A stretch of 64,000 nucleotides of DNA from positions 24,345 through 88,344 of the forward strand of contig DXIW01000021.1 in assembly GCA_019112625.1 (NCBI GenBank), read 5' to 3'. Below the pieces are notes generated by a model. The model saw only the letters and a list, made by a program, of their open reading frames with translations. It made no database searches and was not told the DNA's origin. The translations under genes were made by a program, and so were the position numbers. Source of the DNA: Candidatus Acutalibacter stercorigallinarum (lineage in GTDB: Bacteria > Bacillota > Clostridia > Oscillospirales > Acutalibacteraceae). Below, piece after piece: positions 15,886-24,137 of this stretch (position 1 is the first letter of the stretch; each line of letters begins with the position of its first letter).

Positions 15886-17708
15886 AAGAGATAAAATCCA
15901 CGAAAAAACCCCTCATCTACTACGGGCTCATCGTGCTGGCGGTGCTGCTGCTGTTCAACATGCTCATCACGCCCATGATCGCCCAGCGCCAGGTGGTGGA
16001 GGTGGACTACGGCACCTTCGTCCAGATGGCGGAGGAGAAAAACCTGGGCCTGGTAGAGGTGGACGAGACCGAGAACCAGGTGGTGTTTACCGACAAGGAC
16101 AACACCACCGTCTACAAGGCGGGGATGATCCCCGACCCGGACCTGGCGCAGCTGCTGAAGGACTCCGGGGCCGCCTATTCCGGGCAGATTCTGGAGCAGG
16201 TGAACCCCCTCATCAGCTTCCTCATCAGCTGGGTGCTGCCCATCGCCCTGTTTGCCGCGTTGGGCTATTACATGAACAAAAAGCTGATGCAGCGGGCCGG
16301 GGGCCCCAACGCCATGCGTTTTGGCAAGGCCAACGCCAAGGTGTACGTCCAGTCCACCAAGGGCATCAAATTCGCCGACGTGGCCGGGGAGGACGAGGCC
16401 AAGGAGAGCCTGGCGGAGATCGTGGACTACCTCCACGACCCAAAAAAGTACACCGAGGCGGGCGCCGCCATGCCCAAGGGCATTTTGCTGGTGGGCCCTC
16501 CCGGTACCGGCAAGACCATGCTGGCCAAGGCCGTGGCCGGGGAGTCCGGCGTTCCCTTCTTCTCCATGTCCGGCTCGGAATTTGTGGAGATGTTCGTGGG
16601 CATGGGGGCCAGTAAGGTCCGGGACCTGTTCCAGCAGGCCAAGGAGAAGGCCCCCTGCATTGTGTTCATCGATGAGATCGACGCCATCGGCCAGAAGCGC
16701 AACAGCGGCAACTTGGGCGGCAACGATGAGCGGGAGCAGACCCTGAACCAGCTCCTCACGGAGATGGACGGCTTTGAGGAGAACACCGGTGTCATCATTC
16801 TGGCGGCCACCAACCGCCCGGAGAGTCTGGACCCCGCCCTCACCCGTCCCGGCCGGTTCGACCGGCGGGTGCCGGTGGAGCTCCCTGATTTGCAGGGCCG
16901 GGAGGCCATTTTGAAGGTCCACGCCAAGAAGATCCATGTGGCCCCGGACGTGGACTTCCACACCATCGCCCGGATGGCGGCGGGGGCTTCCGGCGCGGAG
17001 CTGGCCAACATCATCAACGAGGCCGCCCTGCGGGCGGTGCGCAACCACCGGAAGGTGGTCACCCAGGCGGATTTGGAGGAGAGCATCGAGACGGTCATCG
17101 CCGGGTACCAGAAGAAGAATGCCGTCCTCTCCGACAAGGAGAAGCTCATCGTCTCCTACCATGAGATCGGCCACGCATTGGTGGCGGCCAAACAGTCCCA
17201 CTCCGCCCCGGTGCAGAAGATCACCATCATCCCCCGCACCAGCGGCGCTTTGGGCTACACCATGCAGGTGGACGCCGGAGAGAAGAACCTGCTCTCCAAA
17301 GAGGAACTGGAAAACAAGCTCGCCACCCTCACCGGCGGCCGGGCTGCAGAGGAAGTGGTGTTCGGCTCCGTTACCACCGGGGCCAGTAACGACATCGAGC
17401 AGGCCACCAAGCTGGCCCGGGCCATGATCACCCGCTACGGCATGAGCACGGACTTCGACATGGTGGCGTTGGAGACGGTGCAGAACCAGTACCTGGGCGG
17501 GGACACGTCCTTGGCCTGCTCCGCCGAGACCGCCGCGAAGATCGACCAGCAGGTGGTGGAGCTGGTGAAGTCCCAGCACGCCAAGGCAAAGCAGATTTTG
17601 ACGGAGAACAGCGCGAAGCTCCACGAGCTGGCGAAATACCTCTACGAGAAAGAGACCATCACCGGCCAGGAGTTTATGGACATTCTGGAAGGGGGCGGCG
17701 CAGCATGA
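15882..17708 (+). CDS. ftsH: ATP-dependent zinc metalloprotease FtsH
   Basis: Membrane-bound AAA protease that degrades misassembled membrane and regulatory proteins; 608 residues, normal length. Membrane segments lie at about 11-30 and 110-130, with a small extracytoplasmic domain between. Walker A is GPPGTGKT (205-212), Walker B is IVFIDEID, the SRH region ends RPGRFDRRV. The zinc site is HEIGH (427-431; usual HEAGH) with a downstream acidic ligand in the NDIEQAT region. It shares four-base overlaps with both neighbours. The coiled-coil, DUF308 and HEAT genes make the operon unlike the usual housekeeping ftsH context, so it may be a second, specialised copy. Confidence 0.95.
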   Translation: MKEIKSTKKPLIYYGLIVLAVLLLFNMLITPMIAQRQVVEVDYGTFVQMAEEKNLGLVEVDETENQVVFTDKDNTTVYKAGMIPDPDLAQLLKDSGAAYSGQILEQVNPLISFLISWVLPIALFAALGYYMNKKLMQRAGGPNAMRFGKANAKVYVQSTKGIKFADVAGEDEAKESLAEIVDYLHDPKKYTEAGAAMPKGILLVGPPGTGKTMLAKAVAGESGVPFFSMSGSEFVEMFVGMGASKVRDLFQQAKEKAPCIVFIDEIDAIGQKRNSGNLGGNDEREQTLNQLLTEMDGFEENTGVIILAATNRPESLDPALTRPGRFDRRVPVELPDLQGREAILKVHAKKIHVAPDVDFHTIARMAAGASGAELANIINEAALRAVRNHRKVVTQADLEESIETVIAGYQKKNAVLSDKEKLIVSYHEIGHALVAAKQSHSAPVQKITIIPRTSGALGYTMQVDAGEKNLLSKEELENKLATLTGGRAAEEVVFGSVTTGASNDIEQATKLARAMITRYGMSTDFDMVALETVQNQYLGGDTSLACSAETAAKIDQQVVELVKSQHAKAKQILTENSAKLHELAKYLYEKETITGQEFMDILEGGGAA

Positions 17709-18247
17709 GGGAAAGGACGCCCTGGTACCGGCGGGTAAACTGGTGGGAGCTTATCGCAGGCATTGTGATGATTGCCTTAGGAGTAGCCTCCCTTGCCCGG
17801 CCCAGCCTGGCGGTAACGGGCCTGGTGTACGCCTACGGCGCTGCCGGGGTGATTGTGGGCGTGGCGGACATCCTCCGGTACATCCGGGTGGAGCGGTACA
17901 CAGGCTTTGGGCCTATGGTCTCCCTGGTGGCCGGGGTGCTCAGCGTCATGGCCGGCGTGGTGATTCTGGTCAACCCCCGGGTGGGCATGGCGGTGTTCTC
18001 CCTGCTGTTTGCCCTGTGGTTCATCACCCACTGCATCTCCCGGCTGGCGAGCCTCTCTTGGTTGCGGTTTGTGGCGGGCCGGGGGGCCTATTACGCCGCC
18101 GTGGTGCTCAATCTCATCGGGCTTGTTCTGGGGGTGCTGCTGGTGGTGCTGCCCACAGCATCCCTCCTGGCTTTGGGCTACCTGGCCGGGGTGTACCTCA
18201 TCGTCCTGGGGGTGGAGAGTTTGGTGATGGCGTTTGTGGCCCTGTAG
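17705..18247 (+). CDS. DUF308/HdeD-like membrane protein
   Basis: A 180-residue integral membrane protein with about six segments (LIAGIVMIALGVASLA, GLVYAYGAAGVIVGVA, VVILVNPRVGMAVFSLLFALWF, YYAAVVLNLIGLVLGVLLVVL). The repeated hydrophobic units match the DUF308/HdeD family, linked to acid and envelope stress in enterobacteria. It starts within the FtsH stop (ATGA) and is probably an FtsH partner or stress protein; mechanism unknown. Confidence 0.85.
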   Translation: MRERTPWYRRVNWWELIAGIVMIALGVASLARPSLAVTGLVYAYGAAGVIVGVADILRYIRVERYTGFGPMVSLVAGVLSVMAGVVILVNPRVGMAVFSLLFALWFITHCISRLASLSWLRFVAGRGAYYAAVVLNLIGLVLGVLLVVLPTASLLALGYLAGVYLIVLGVESLVMAFVAL

Positions 18248-18290
18248 ACAGGGCCGCGAGAAGAAAAATCAGTGAGAAAAGAAAATCGGA

Positions 18291-18620
18291 ATGAGCAAAC
18301 TGGAAAAAATCGAAAAGTACGTGGCAGGCCATAAGGAGGAGAAGCTGGTAAAGCTGGCCCAGGACAAGGACCAGGAGGTGCGCCTGGCGGCCATCGCCGG
18401 GCTGGGCAAGGTGGGGAAGGACGACGGCTTTAACCTGCTGATCACCCTGCTTTCCGACGGGGACCCGCGGCTGCGGGCCGCCAGTGCCAAGGCCCTGGGG
18501 GAGCTGGGCAACGAGCACGCCACCGCCCACCTGACCCACCGCCTGGAGCACGAGACCGACGCAGAGGTGACCGCCGCCATCAAGGAGGCCGTGTCCACCC
18601 TGCACAACGCGGCAGAGTAA
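18291..18620 (+). CDS. HEAT-repeat protein
   Basis: A 109-residue soluble helical protein. At least two HEAT/PBS-lyase-type units are visible (DQEVRLAAIAGLGKVGK and DPRLRAASAKALGELGN), plus flanking helices. Such repeats act as protein-binding scaffolds. Last gene of the FtsH operon, 43 bases after the DUF308 stop with only a weak ribosome site (GAGAAAAG). It may present substrates or bind FtsH; this is inference. Confidence 0.85.
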   Translation: MSKLEKIEKYVAGHKEEKLVKLAQDKDQEVRLAAIAGLGKVGKDDGFNLLITLLSDGDPRLRAASAKALGELGNEHATAHLTHRLEHETDAEVTAAIKEAVSTLHNAAE

Positions 18621-18645
18621 CTGGGGTAGGAACATAGAAAGGCAA

Positions 18646-18677
18646 GGGCCGGGAGTGATCCCGGCCCCTGGCTTTTT
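18646..18677. terminator. Bidirectional terminator
   Basis: GGGCCGGGA / TCCCGGCCC with a GTGA loop between convergent genes; pyrimidine-rich ends on both strands (CTTTTTCCC on plus). Confidence 0.8.
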
Positions 18678-18688
18678 CCCAATACCGA

Positions 18689-20575
18689 TCAGGACGGCAG
18701 GGGCGTGCCCTGCTGGGCGTAGTACTGGGCCTGGGCCCGCCACAGGTCCTGGTATTTCCCTGGGGCGTCCACCAGAGTGCTGTGGCTGCCCAGCTGGACG
18801 ATCCGGCCGTGGTCGAATACGGCGATGTGGTCGCAGAACTTACAGGAGGACAGCCGGTGGCTGATATAGACCGAGGTCTTGTCGCCCACGATCCTGTCGA
18901 AGTTTTGGTAGACCTCCATCTCCGCCACCGGGTCCAGGGCGGCGGTGGGCTCGTCCAGGACCACAAAGGGGGCGTCCTTGTACAGGGCCCGGGCCAGGGC
19001 GATCTTCTGGGCCTCGCCGCCGGAGACCTGGACTCCCGCCTCGTCGAACTCCTGGTAGAGGGGCGTTTCCAGGCCCTGGGGGAGGGAAGAAAGGCGCTCC
19101 CCGAACCCGGCCAGTCCCAGGCAGGAGGCGGCCCGGCCGCTGTGGTACCGGAGGGAGGCGGCCACGTTCTGGCCCAGGGGGAAGGACAGCAGCTGGAAGT
19201 CCTGGAACACCACCGAGAACAGGGCCAGGTAGTCCCGGTAGTCGTACTTGCGGATGTCGATGCCGTTTAGGAGGATCTCCCCCTCGGTGGGGTCGTAGAG
19301 GCGGCACAGCAGCTTGATGAAGGTGGTCTTGCCCGAGCCGTTTTCCCCCACCACCGCCAGGCGGCTGCCCACCTGGAACTTCATATTCACGTGGCGCAGG
19401 GCCCAGGCTTCTGTGCCGGGGTAGCGGAAGGACACGTCCCGGAACTCGATCTCGTACTGCCGGTCCGCCCGCTTTTCCGTGGTCAGGCTGCCCTGGTACA
19501 TGGGGTTGGGGGTGTCGAAAAAGGCGAAGGTCTCCCGCAGGATCACGGTGTTGGTGCGCAGCTCGCCCCAGGTGGTCATCAGCTGGTTGATGTTCTCGGA
19601 CAGGGCGGTGATGGCCGCCACGTACTGGGCCACACTGCCCACGGAGAAGGCCCCAGCCCAGGCCTTGAGGCACACAAAGGCGTAGGACAGCCCGGTAAAC
19701 ACCCCGGAGACCGCCAGGGCCGCCCCGGTCCACAGGCCCATGGGGCCCTTCGCGCACCGGGCCAGGGGACCGCCGGGCAGGAAGGTCTTGTTCTCCCAGT
19801 AGTGATTCACCAGATTTTCCTGGGAGTACATCCGCACGTCCGCGGCGCGCTCCGGGGCGGGGACGCTCCCGAAGCAGAAGGTGAAGCTGCGGTTGGCGTC
19901 CCGGGCCTGCTGGGTGATGCGGACGAAGAACTGGTTGCACTTGTTCTGGCACCAGGGCGCCAGGAAGGTGATGCCCAAAAGGACCGCCAGGGCCCCTAGG
20001 GTGAGGAGGGGTTTGTTGAGCAGGGTCCAGGCCCCGGAGCTTAAAGGCACCTGCCGGGTGAACAGGGTCACCGTCAGGGCGACGGCGCTGGCCGCGCCGA
20101 ACAGGGGCTTTACCAGGTTCTCCCCGTGGTAGAGGGGGGAGGGGAGCCCGTGGCCGTTCCAGTTGCAATTCTCGGCGAGATAGGTCAGCCGCTGGTGGGT
20201 GCCGGGGTCGTCGGCGGCCTGGAAGTCCATGGAGAGCAGCTTGTCTGTCTCCATCTTCTGCATGGTATAGAGGATCTCTTTCTGGCAGGCGTTTTGCCAG
20301 CGGCCGAGGACCGCGGTAAGGGCCCCCAGAACAGCGGTGAGCAGCACTGTCAGCGCCGCCAGAACCGCCAGCCGCCGGGGGTCGCGGCCGCCGGCCAGCT
20401 CGTTGAGGAGCTGGGCGGAGAAGTAGATGGTCACATAGGGGGCTACGCCGGAGACAGCGCCGTGGGCCACCAGGGAGGGCAGCATCTGCGGCGAGTATTG
20501 GTGCCAGAGTTTGTAGGTCCGCAGGGTGGCGCGCAGCGTCTCCCGGTTCCCTGCCAGGGAGTCTTTTTTAGCCAT
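18689..20575 (-). CDS. ABC exporter half-transporter (permease-ATPase fusion) B
   Basis: A 628-residue exporter subunit from the ATG at 20575. The N-terminal ABC-type membrane domain has about six segments, followed by the ATPase: Walker A VGENGSGKTT, signature VSGGEAQK, Walker B FVVLDEPTAALD with catalytic Glu, H-loop ISHR. It overlaps the preceding half-transporter by eight bases, so the two probably form a heterodimer. A LytTR two-component system in the same operon suggests export of, or resistance to, a peptide signal or bacteriocin. No peptidase C39 domain, so no leader cleavage is expected. Confidence 0.92.
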   Translation of the reverse strand: MAKKDSLAGNRETLRATLRTYKLWHQYSPQMLPSLVAHGAVSGVAPYVTIYFSAQLLNELAGGRDPRRLAVLAALTVLLTAVLGALTAVLGRWQNACQKEILYTMQKMETDKLLSMDFQAADDPGTHQRLTYLAENCNWNGHGLPSPLYHGENLVKPLFGAASAVALTVTLFTRQVPLSSGAWTLLNKPLLTLGALAVLLGITFLAPWCQNKCNQFFVRITQQARDANRSFTFCFGSVPAPERAADVRMYSQENLVNHYWENKTFLPGGPLARCAKGPMGLWTGAALAVSGVFTGLSYAFVCLKAWAGAFSVGSVAQYVAAITALSENINQLMTTWGELRTNTVILRETFAFFDTPNPMYQGSLTTEKRADRQYEIEFRDVSFRYPGTEAWALRHVNMKFQVGSRLAVVGENGSGKTTFIKLLCRLYDPTEGEILLNGIDIRKYDYRDYLALFSVVFQDFQLLSFPLGQNVAASLRYHSGRAASCLGLAGFGERLSSLPQGLETPLYQEFDEAGVQVSGGEAQKIALARALYKDAPFVVLDEPTAALDPVAEMEVYQNFDRIVGDKTSVYISHRLSSCKFCDHIAVFDHGRIVQLGSHSTLVDAPGKYQDLWRAQAQYYAQQGTPLPS

Positions 20576-22391
20576 GGCTGTTCCCCTCCTTGTAGTATTG
20601 GCTTTGGATTGCAAAGAGCCCGGCGTACTTCCCGCCCAGCTCCAGCAGGGACTGGTGGGTGCCCTCCTCCACGATCTGCCCCTGGTCCAGCAGCAGGATG
20701 CGGTCGCAGAACCGGGTGGAGGCAAGCCTATGGGAGATGTAGAAGGAGGTGCGGCCCTGGGTCAGCTGGCTGTAGCGCAGGTACAGCTGGTGCTCGGCGA
20801 TGGGGTCCAGGGCGGCGGTGGGCTCGTCCAGGATGATGATGGGCCCGTTTTTGTACAGGGCCCGGGCCAGCATCAGCCGCTGGAGCTCGCCGCCGGAGAG
20901 CTGGATGCCGTCCTCGTAGACGCCGGTGCCGATGTGGGTGACCCCGCCCTGGGGCAGAGAGCGGTATCGCTCCCACAGGCCCGCCCGTTTGACGGCGTTC
21001 TCCATGCCGGCGGTGTCGGCGCTTTCTGGGATTTGGGTGACATTGTCGGCGAAGGTGGTATCAAATACAGAGAAATCCTGGAACACCGTGGAGAACAGCC
21101 GGTAGTAGTCCCGGCGGTTGAAGTCCCGGATGTCCTCCCCGTTGAGGAGCACCCGTCCCCCGGTGGGGTCCAGCAGGCCGCAGCACAGCTTCATCAGGGT
21201 GGTCTTGCCCGCGCCGTTCAGTCCCACGATGGCCAGCTTCTCCCCGGGGGTGACGGTGAGGTCGATATGGGAGAGGGTGTCCTCCTCCGCTCCTGGATAG
21301 CGGAAGGACACGTCCTCCAGCCGCAGCCCGTAGGGCTGGCCAAGGCTGGGGGAGAGGGGCTTGCCTGTCTCGAACCGGAATTGCTCCGGGGCCTCCAGGT
21401 ACTGGCGGACGCTGCACAGCTCCAGGCTGAACCGGTGCAGCTCCCCAAAGGCCTGGAGGATGCCCGTTACCCAGGTGGTGAAATTCCCCACGGCGGTGAC
21501 GTACAGCAGGAACTGGGCGGCGGGCAGCCCCTCCCGCAGGGTGAGAGCCAGCAGGTAGCCGTAAGCGGCCCCGTTGCGCGCCAGGGTGAAGAACACCTCC
21601 GCCAGGTCGCCCCACAGGTACACCCGCTGTTCCCGGCGGGCAAAGTGCCGGTACAGGTCCAGCACCGAGGTGTACACGTCCTTCAGCCAATCCCCCATGC
21701 CGAAGAGGAGGATGTCCTTCAGGGCGCCCCGGTCGGCGGCCTTTTTCCGGATGTAGCTCATCCGCTGGCCCAGCGCGCCCTCCTCCTTCCGGTGGGCATA
21801 GGACCATCTGGCTCCCGGGCGGGCGCACAGGTAGCTGAGCACGGCGCTCCCGGCGGCGATGAGTACCAGCACCGGGTCCAGGCTGAGGAACAGCAGCAGG
21901 TACACCCCAAAGCCCAAAAGGTTCTGGGCGATCTCGGTGAGCACCCGCCAGACAGCTTCCCCGGCGGAGTCGTTGGTGTACAGCGCCCGTATGGCCTGCT
22001 CCTTTTCCTTTTCCAGCTCCGGGTCCCCCACGTTGGGGTAGGAGGTGGTGAGGGACTTGAGGGTGAGCTTCTGGGTGAGGCCCACCCGCAGCCCCACCCT
22101 GCCGAACATGGCGTTTTGGTCGGTGTAGGCCCGCAGGCCCCGGAGCAGGGCCAGAACCCCGGCCATGGCGGCGATGGTGAGCAGCAGCTCGGCCAGGGGC
22201 GCGGCGGCCTCCACCTTGCCCAGGACCAGGGGCGCCAGGTACAGCTCCGTCAGGCTGATGGCCACGTGGAGCAGCGCCAGGGCCAGGCACAGCCACAGCA
22301 CGCTCTTCTGTTCCCGCCAGGCGAGCGTTACCATGTACCCCACGTTCTGGGCCGTGGTGTAGGCGGGCTTGGGACCGGTTCGTTTCTCCAT
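20568..22391 (-). CDS. ABC exporter half-transporter (permease-ATPase fusion) A
   Basis: A 607-residue partner of the 18689-20575 product. The ATG at 22391 follows AAGGGGGTCCTTCC; the track start lies further upstream without support. Membrane domain first, then Walker A VGLNGAGKTT, signature LSGGELQR, Walker B IIILDEPTAALD, H-loop ISHR; both nucleotide sites look intact. It is preceded by an extended -10 (TGCTATACT) and 12-base direct repeats that look like LytTR-regulator sites, so it may have its own regulated promoter. Confidence 0.92.
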   Translation of the reverse strand: MEKRTGPKPAYTTAQNVGYMVTLAWREQKSVLWLCLALALLHVAISLTELYLAPLVLGKVEAAAPLAELLLTIAAMAGVLALLRGLRAYTDQNAMFGRVGLRVGLTQKLTLKSLTTSYPNVGDPELEKEKEQAIRALYTNDSAGEAVWRVLTEIAQNLLGFGVYLLLFLSLDPVLVLIAAGSAVLSYLCARPGARWSYAHRKEEGALGQRMSYIRKKAADRGALKDILLFGMGDWLKDVYTSVLDLYRHFARREQRVYLWGDLAEVFFTLARNGAAYGYLLALTLREGLPAAQFLLYVTAVGNFTTWVTGILQAFGELHRFSLELCSVRQYLEAPEQFRFETGKPLSPSLGQPYGLRLEDVSFRYPGAEEDTLSHIDLTVTPGEKLAIVGLNGAGKTTLMKLCCGLLDPTGGRVLLNGEDIRDFNRRDYYRLFSTVFQDFSVFDTTFADNVTQIPESADTAGMENAVKRAGLWERYRSLPQGGVTHIGTGVYEDGIQLSGGELQRLMLARALYKNGPIIILDEPTAALDPIAEHQLYLRYSQLTQGRTSFYISHRLASTRFCDRILLLDQGQIVEEGTHQSLLELGGKYAGLFAIQSQYYKEGNSHG

Positions 22392-22431
22392 GGAAGGACC
22401 CCCTTCTCTTATGTCGTTTCCAACTGTGGGG

Positions 22432-22498
22432 AGTATAGCACGCAAAATGTCCCCGGTGGGGTTCCGGGGACGAATCGTTGTTCTCAGGGGACGAATCG
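22432..22498 (-). promoter_or_regulatory. Internal promoter with LytTR-type direct repeats
   Basis: Two perfect copies of GGGGACGAATCG (plus-strand reading, 22466-22477 and 22487-22498) lie exactly 21 bases apart, the two-turn spacing of AgrA/LytTR sites. They are followed on the minus strand by an extended -10 TGCTATACT (22432-22439). An inverted repeat TCCCCGG-N7-CCGGGGA (22450-22470) overlaps and may be a weak attenuator. One repeat lies in the last codons of the kinase. Confidence 0.6.
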
Positions 22499-23164
22499 CG
22501 CCTGCTCCTGGGGCAGGAGGATCTCCGTGGTAAAGGCCCCCTCCTCGCTGGCCCGGCGCAGGTACCCGCCCAGCCGCTTTACCACACTGTCGATGCGCAG
22601 GAGCCCGAAGCCGTGGCCGCTCCCCTTGGTGGTGGCAAAGCGGCCGCCGGCCTGTTTCAGTTTCCCGCCGGGAGCGAAGTTGGTAAAGGAGATGTACAGC
22701 TGGCTGCCCTTCATGTCCATGTACAGGCGGATCAGCCGCTGGCTTTCGGGCAGCTTGACGCTGGCCTCGATGGCGTTGTCGAAGAGGTTGCCCAGGATGA
22801 CGCAGAGGTCCAGGTCGGAGATGGACAGCTTTACCGGGATGCGGGCGTCGGCCCGCACCGGCACCCCCTTGGACCGGGCCAGGGAGATCTTGCTGTTCAG
22901 AATGGCGTCGGCCATGGTGTTGCCGGTCTTTACCGCCGGGTCCACCCGGCTCAGGTCCTGCTCCAGCTCGGCGAGATAGGCCTGCACCGCGGCCAGGTCG
23001 CCCTTTTGGGTATAGCTTTTCAGCAGCTGGAGGTGGTTGCGGAAGTCGTGCCGCCAGCCCCGCATCTCCTGGTACATGGTCTCGGTCTCCCGGTAATGGG
23101 TCTCCATAATCTCCCGCTGGTAGGCCGCCAGTATTTTGTGCAGCCGGTTTTGAAAGAACCCCAT
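22484..23164 (-). CDS. Cytoplasmic GHKL sensor kinase (AgrC/LytS-type catalytic region)
   Basis: A 226-residue kinase without any membrane segment. H box MRGWRHDFRNHLQLL with the phospho-acceptor His, N box ILGNLFDNAIEA, G box GHGFGLLRIDSVVKR; all as in the AgrC-type GHKL (SPOB-like) class. Normal AgrC proteins carry an N-terminal multi-pass sensor that is absent here, so input must come from a partner, possibly the adjacent ABC exporter. It follows the LytTR regulator by 14 bases. Confidence 0.88.
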   Translation of the reverse strand: MGFFQNRLHKILAAYQREIMETHYRETETMYQEMRGWRHDFRNHLQLLKSYTQKGDLAAVQAYLAELEQDLSRVDPAVKTGNTMADAILNSKISLARSKGVPVRADARIPVKLSISDLDLCVILGNLFDNAIEASVKLPESQRLIRLYMDMKGSQLYISFTNFAPGGKLKQAGGRFATTKGSGHGFGLLRIDSVVKRLGGYLRRASEEGAFTTEILLPQEQARFVP

Positions 23165-23178
23165 GGGTGTCCCCTCCT

Positions 23179-23880
23179 CTATAAGGTCCGCAGGATGGCG
23201 TGGTTGAGGGCCTCGTACCCGCCCCGGGGCAGGGGGATGACGCTGCCGCTCTCCAAGACGGCCTCCCGCTTCGCCGCCCGCCGCACCTTGCTGAGATTTA
23301 CCACAAAGGAGCGCCCCACCCGGAAGAACCGGTCGTCCAGCTCCCGCTCCAGGGCGGAGAGTGCCTTCTTCACGGTGTAGGCGCGGCCGCCCCCGTGCAC
23401 GGTGACGTAGTTGCCCCGCACCTCCAGGTACTCCACCTCGTAGAGGGGCAGGCGCACCAGCTCGTCGGGCAGCTCCAGAAGCAGCGTCTTACCGTCCCGC
23501 TCCAGCCGCCCGGCGGCCCGGTCCAGCACGGAGAAGAGCTTTTGCCGGTCTATGGGCTTGAGCAGGTAGTGGAGGGCGGAGACATCGTACCCCTCCGCGA
23601 TATAGTCGGCGTAGCCGGTGAGAAAGACGATCTGCAGCCGCTTGTTCTCCTCCCGTACCTTTTTCGCCAGCTCCACGCCGCTGCACCCGGGCATCTCCAC
23701 GTCCAGGAGCAGGATGTCCCAGGCCTTGTCGTCCTCGTACTGGAAGAGGAAGGCATCGCCGGTGGGGAAGGGCTGTATCTCCACGGAATAGCCCCGCTGC
23801 CGGGCCCACTGGGCGGCGCAGTCCTGGGCCAGGTCCCGGGCCTCCTGCTGGTCGTCGCACACCGCGATCCGGTAGTCCAT
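23179..23880 (-). CDS. LytTR-family response regulator (AgrA-like)
   Basis: A 233-residue regulator. The receiver has the CDDQ acidic pair, phospho-acceptor Asp in ILLLDVEMPG and Lys in LLKPID. The C-terminal LytTR DNA-binding domain shows YLEVRGNYVTVHGGGRAYTVKKALSALE and FRVGRSFVVNLSKV. First gene of the operon, with AAGGAGG eight bases before the ATG. Likely target: the repeats at 22466-22498 upstream of the exporter genes. Confidence 0.92.
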   Translation of the reverse strand: MDYRIAVCDDQQEARDLAQDCAAQWARQRGYSVEIQPFPTGDAFLFQYEDDKAWDILLLDVEMPGCSGVELAKKVREENKRLQIVFLTGYADYIAEGYDVSALHYLLKPIDRQKLFSVLDRAAGRLERDGKTLLLELPDELVRLPLYEVEYLEVRGNYVTVHGGGRAYTVKKALSALERELDDRFFRVGRSFVVNLSKVRRAAKREAVLESGSVIPLPRGGYEALNHAILRTL

Positions 23881-23909
23881 GTGTCTCCCTCCTTCCTGTT
23901 GCTGCCCCC

Positions 23910-23915
23910 ATTATA
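23910..23915 (-). promoter_or_regulatory. -10 element of the LytTR operon
   Basis: TATAAT on the minus strand about 30 bases before the regulator ATG. The -35 region (TTTTCT at 17-base spacing) is poor, so activation may be needed. Confidence 0.5.
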
Positions 23916-23993
23916 TACCAAGGCGGCGAAAAAGAAAAGGTGGGGATGGGGGAAGCTGGGCCACCGGCCCCAATTCAAAAAACAGAGACGCGG

Positions 23994-24026
23994 AAAAGGC
24001 CGGGAAGCCTAGCTTCCCGGCCTTTC
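23994..24026. terminator. Orphan terminator-like hairpin between divergent genes
   Basis: AAAGGCCGGGAAGC and its perfect complement with a 3-base loop. It has the same core as genuine terminators here, yet both flanking genes point away from it. Probably left from a lost or rearranged gene. Confidence 0.6.
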
Positions 24027-24077
24027 CCGTCCCCCAAAATCAACACCCTCCGTCTAGCGGCGCACGTCTGAACGCTG

Positions 24078-24106
24078 TTGAAAAACGTGTTTCTCTCTGG
24101 TATAAT
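24078..24106 (+). promoter_or_regulatory. Sigma-A-type promoter of the metallophosphoesterase gene
   Basis: TTGAAA, 17-base spacer, TATAAT, 32 bases before the chosen ATG. Confidence 0.85.
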
Positions 24107-24137
24107 CGAAATCATCTAGAAAAAGGAGATGAGCCGG

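Noticed and set aside
15675-17624. 649-residue minus-strand ORF across ftsH
   Set aside because: Shadow of FtsH; no motifs and no ribosome site.
20526-22979. 817-residue plus-strand ORF opposite the ABC exporter and kinase
   Set aside because: Mirror frame through two well-supported genes; low-complexity composition.
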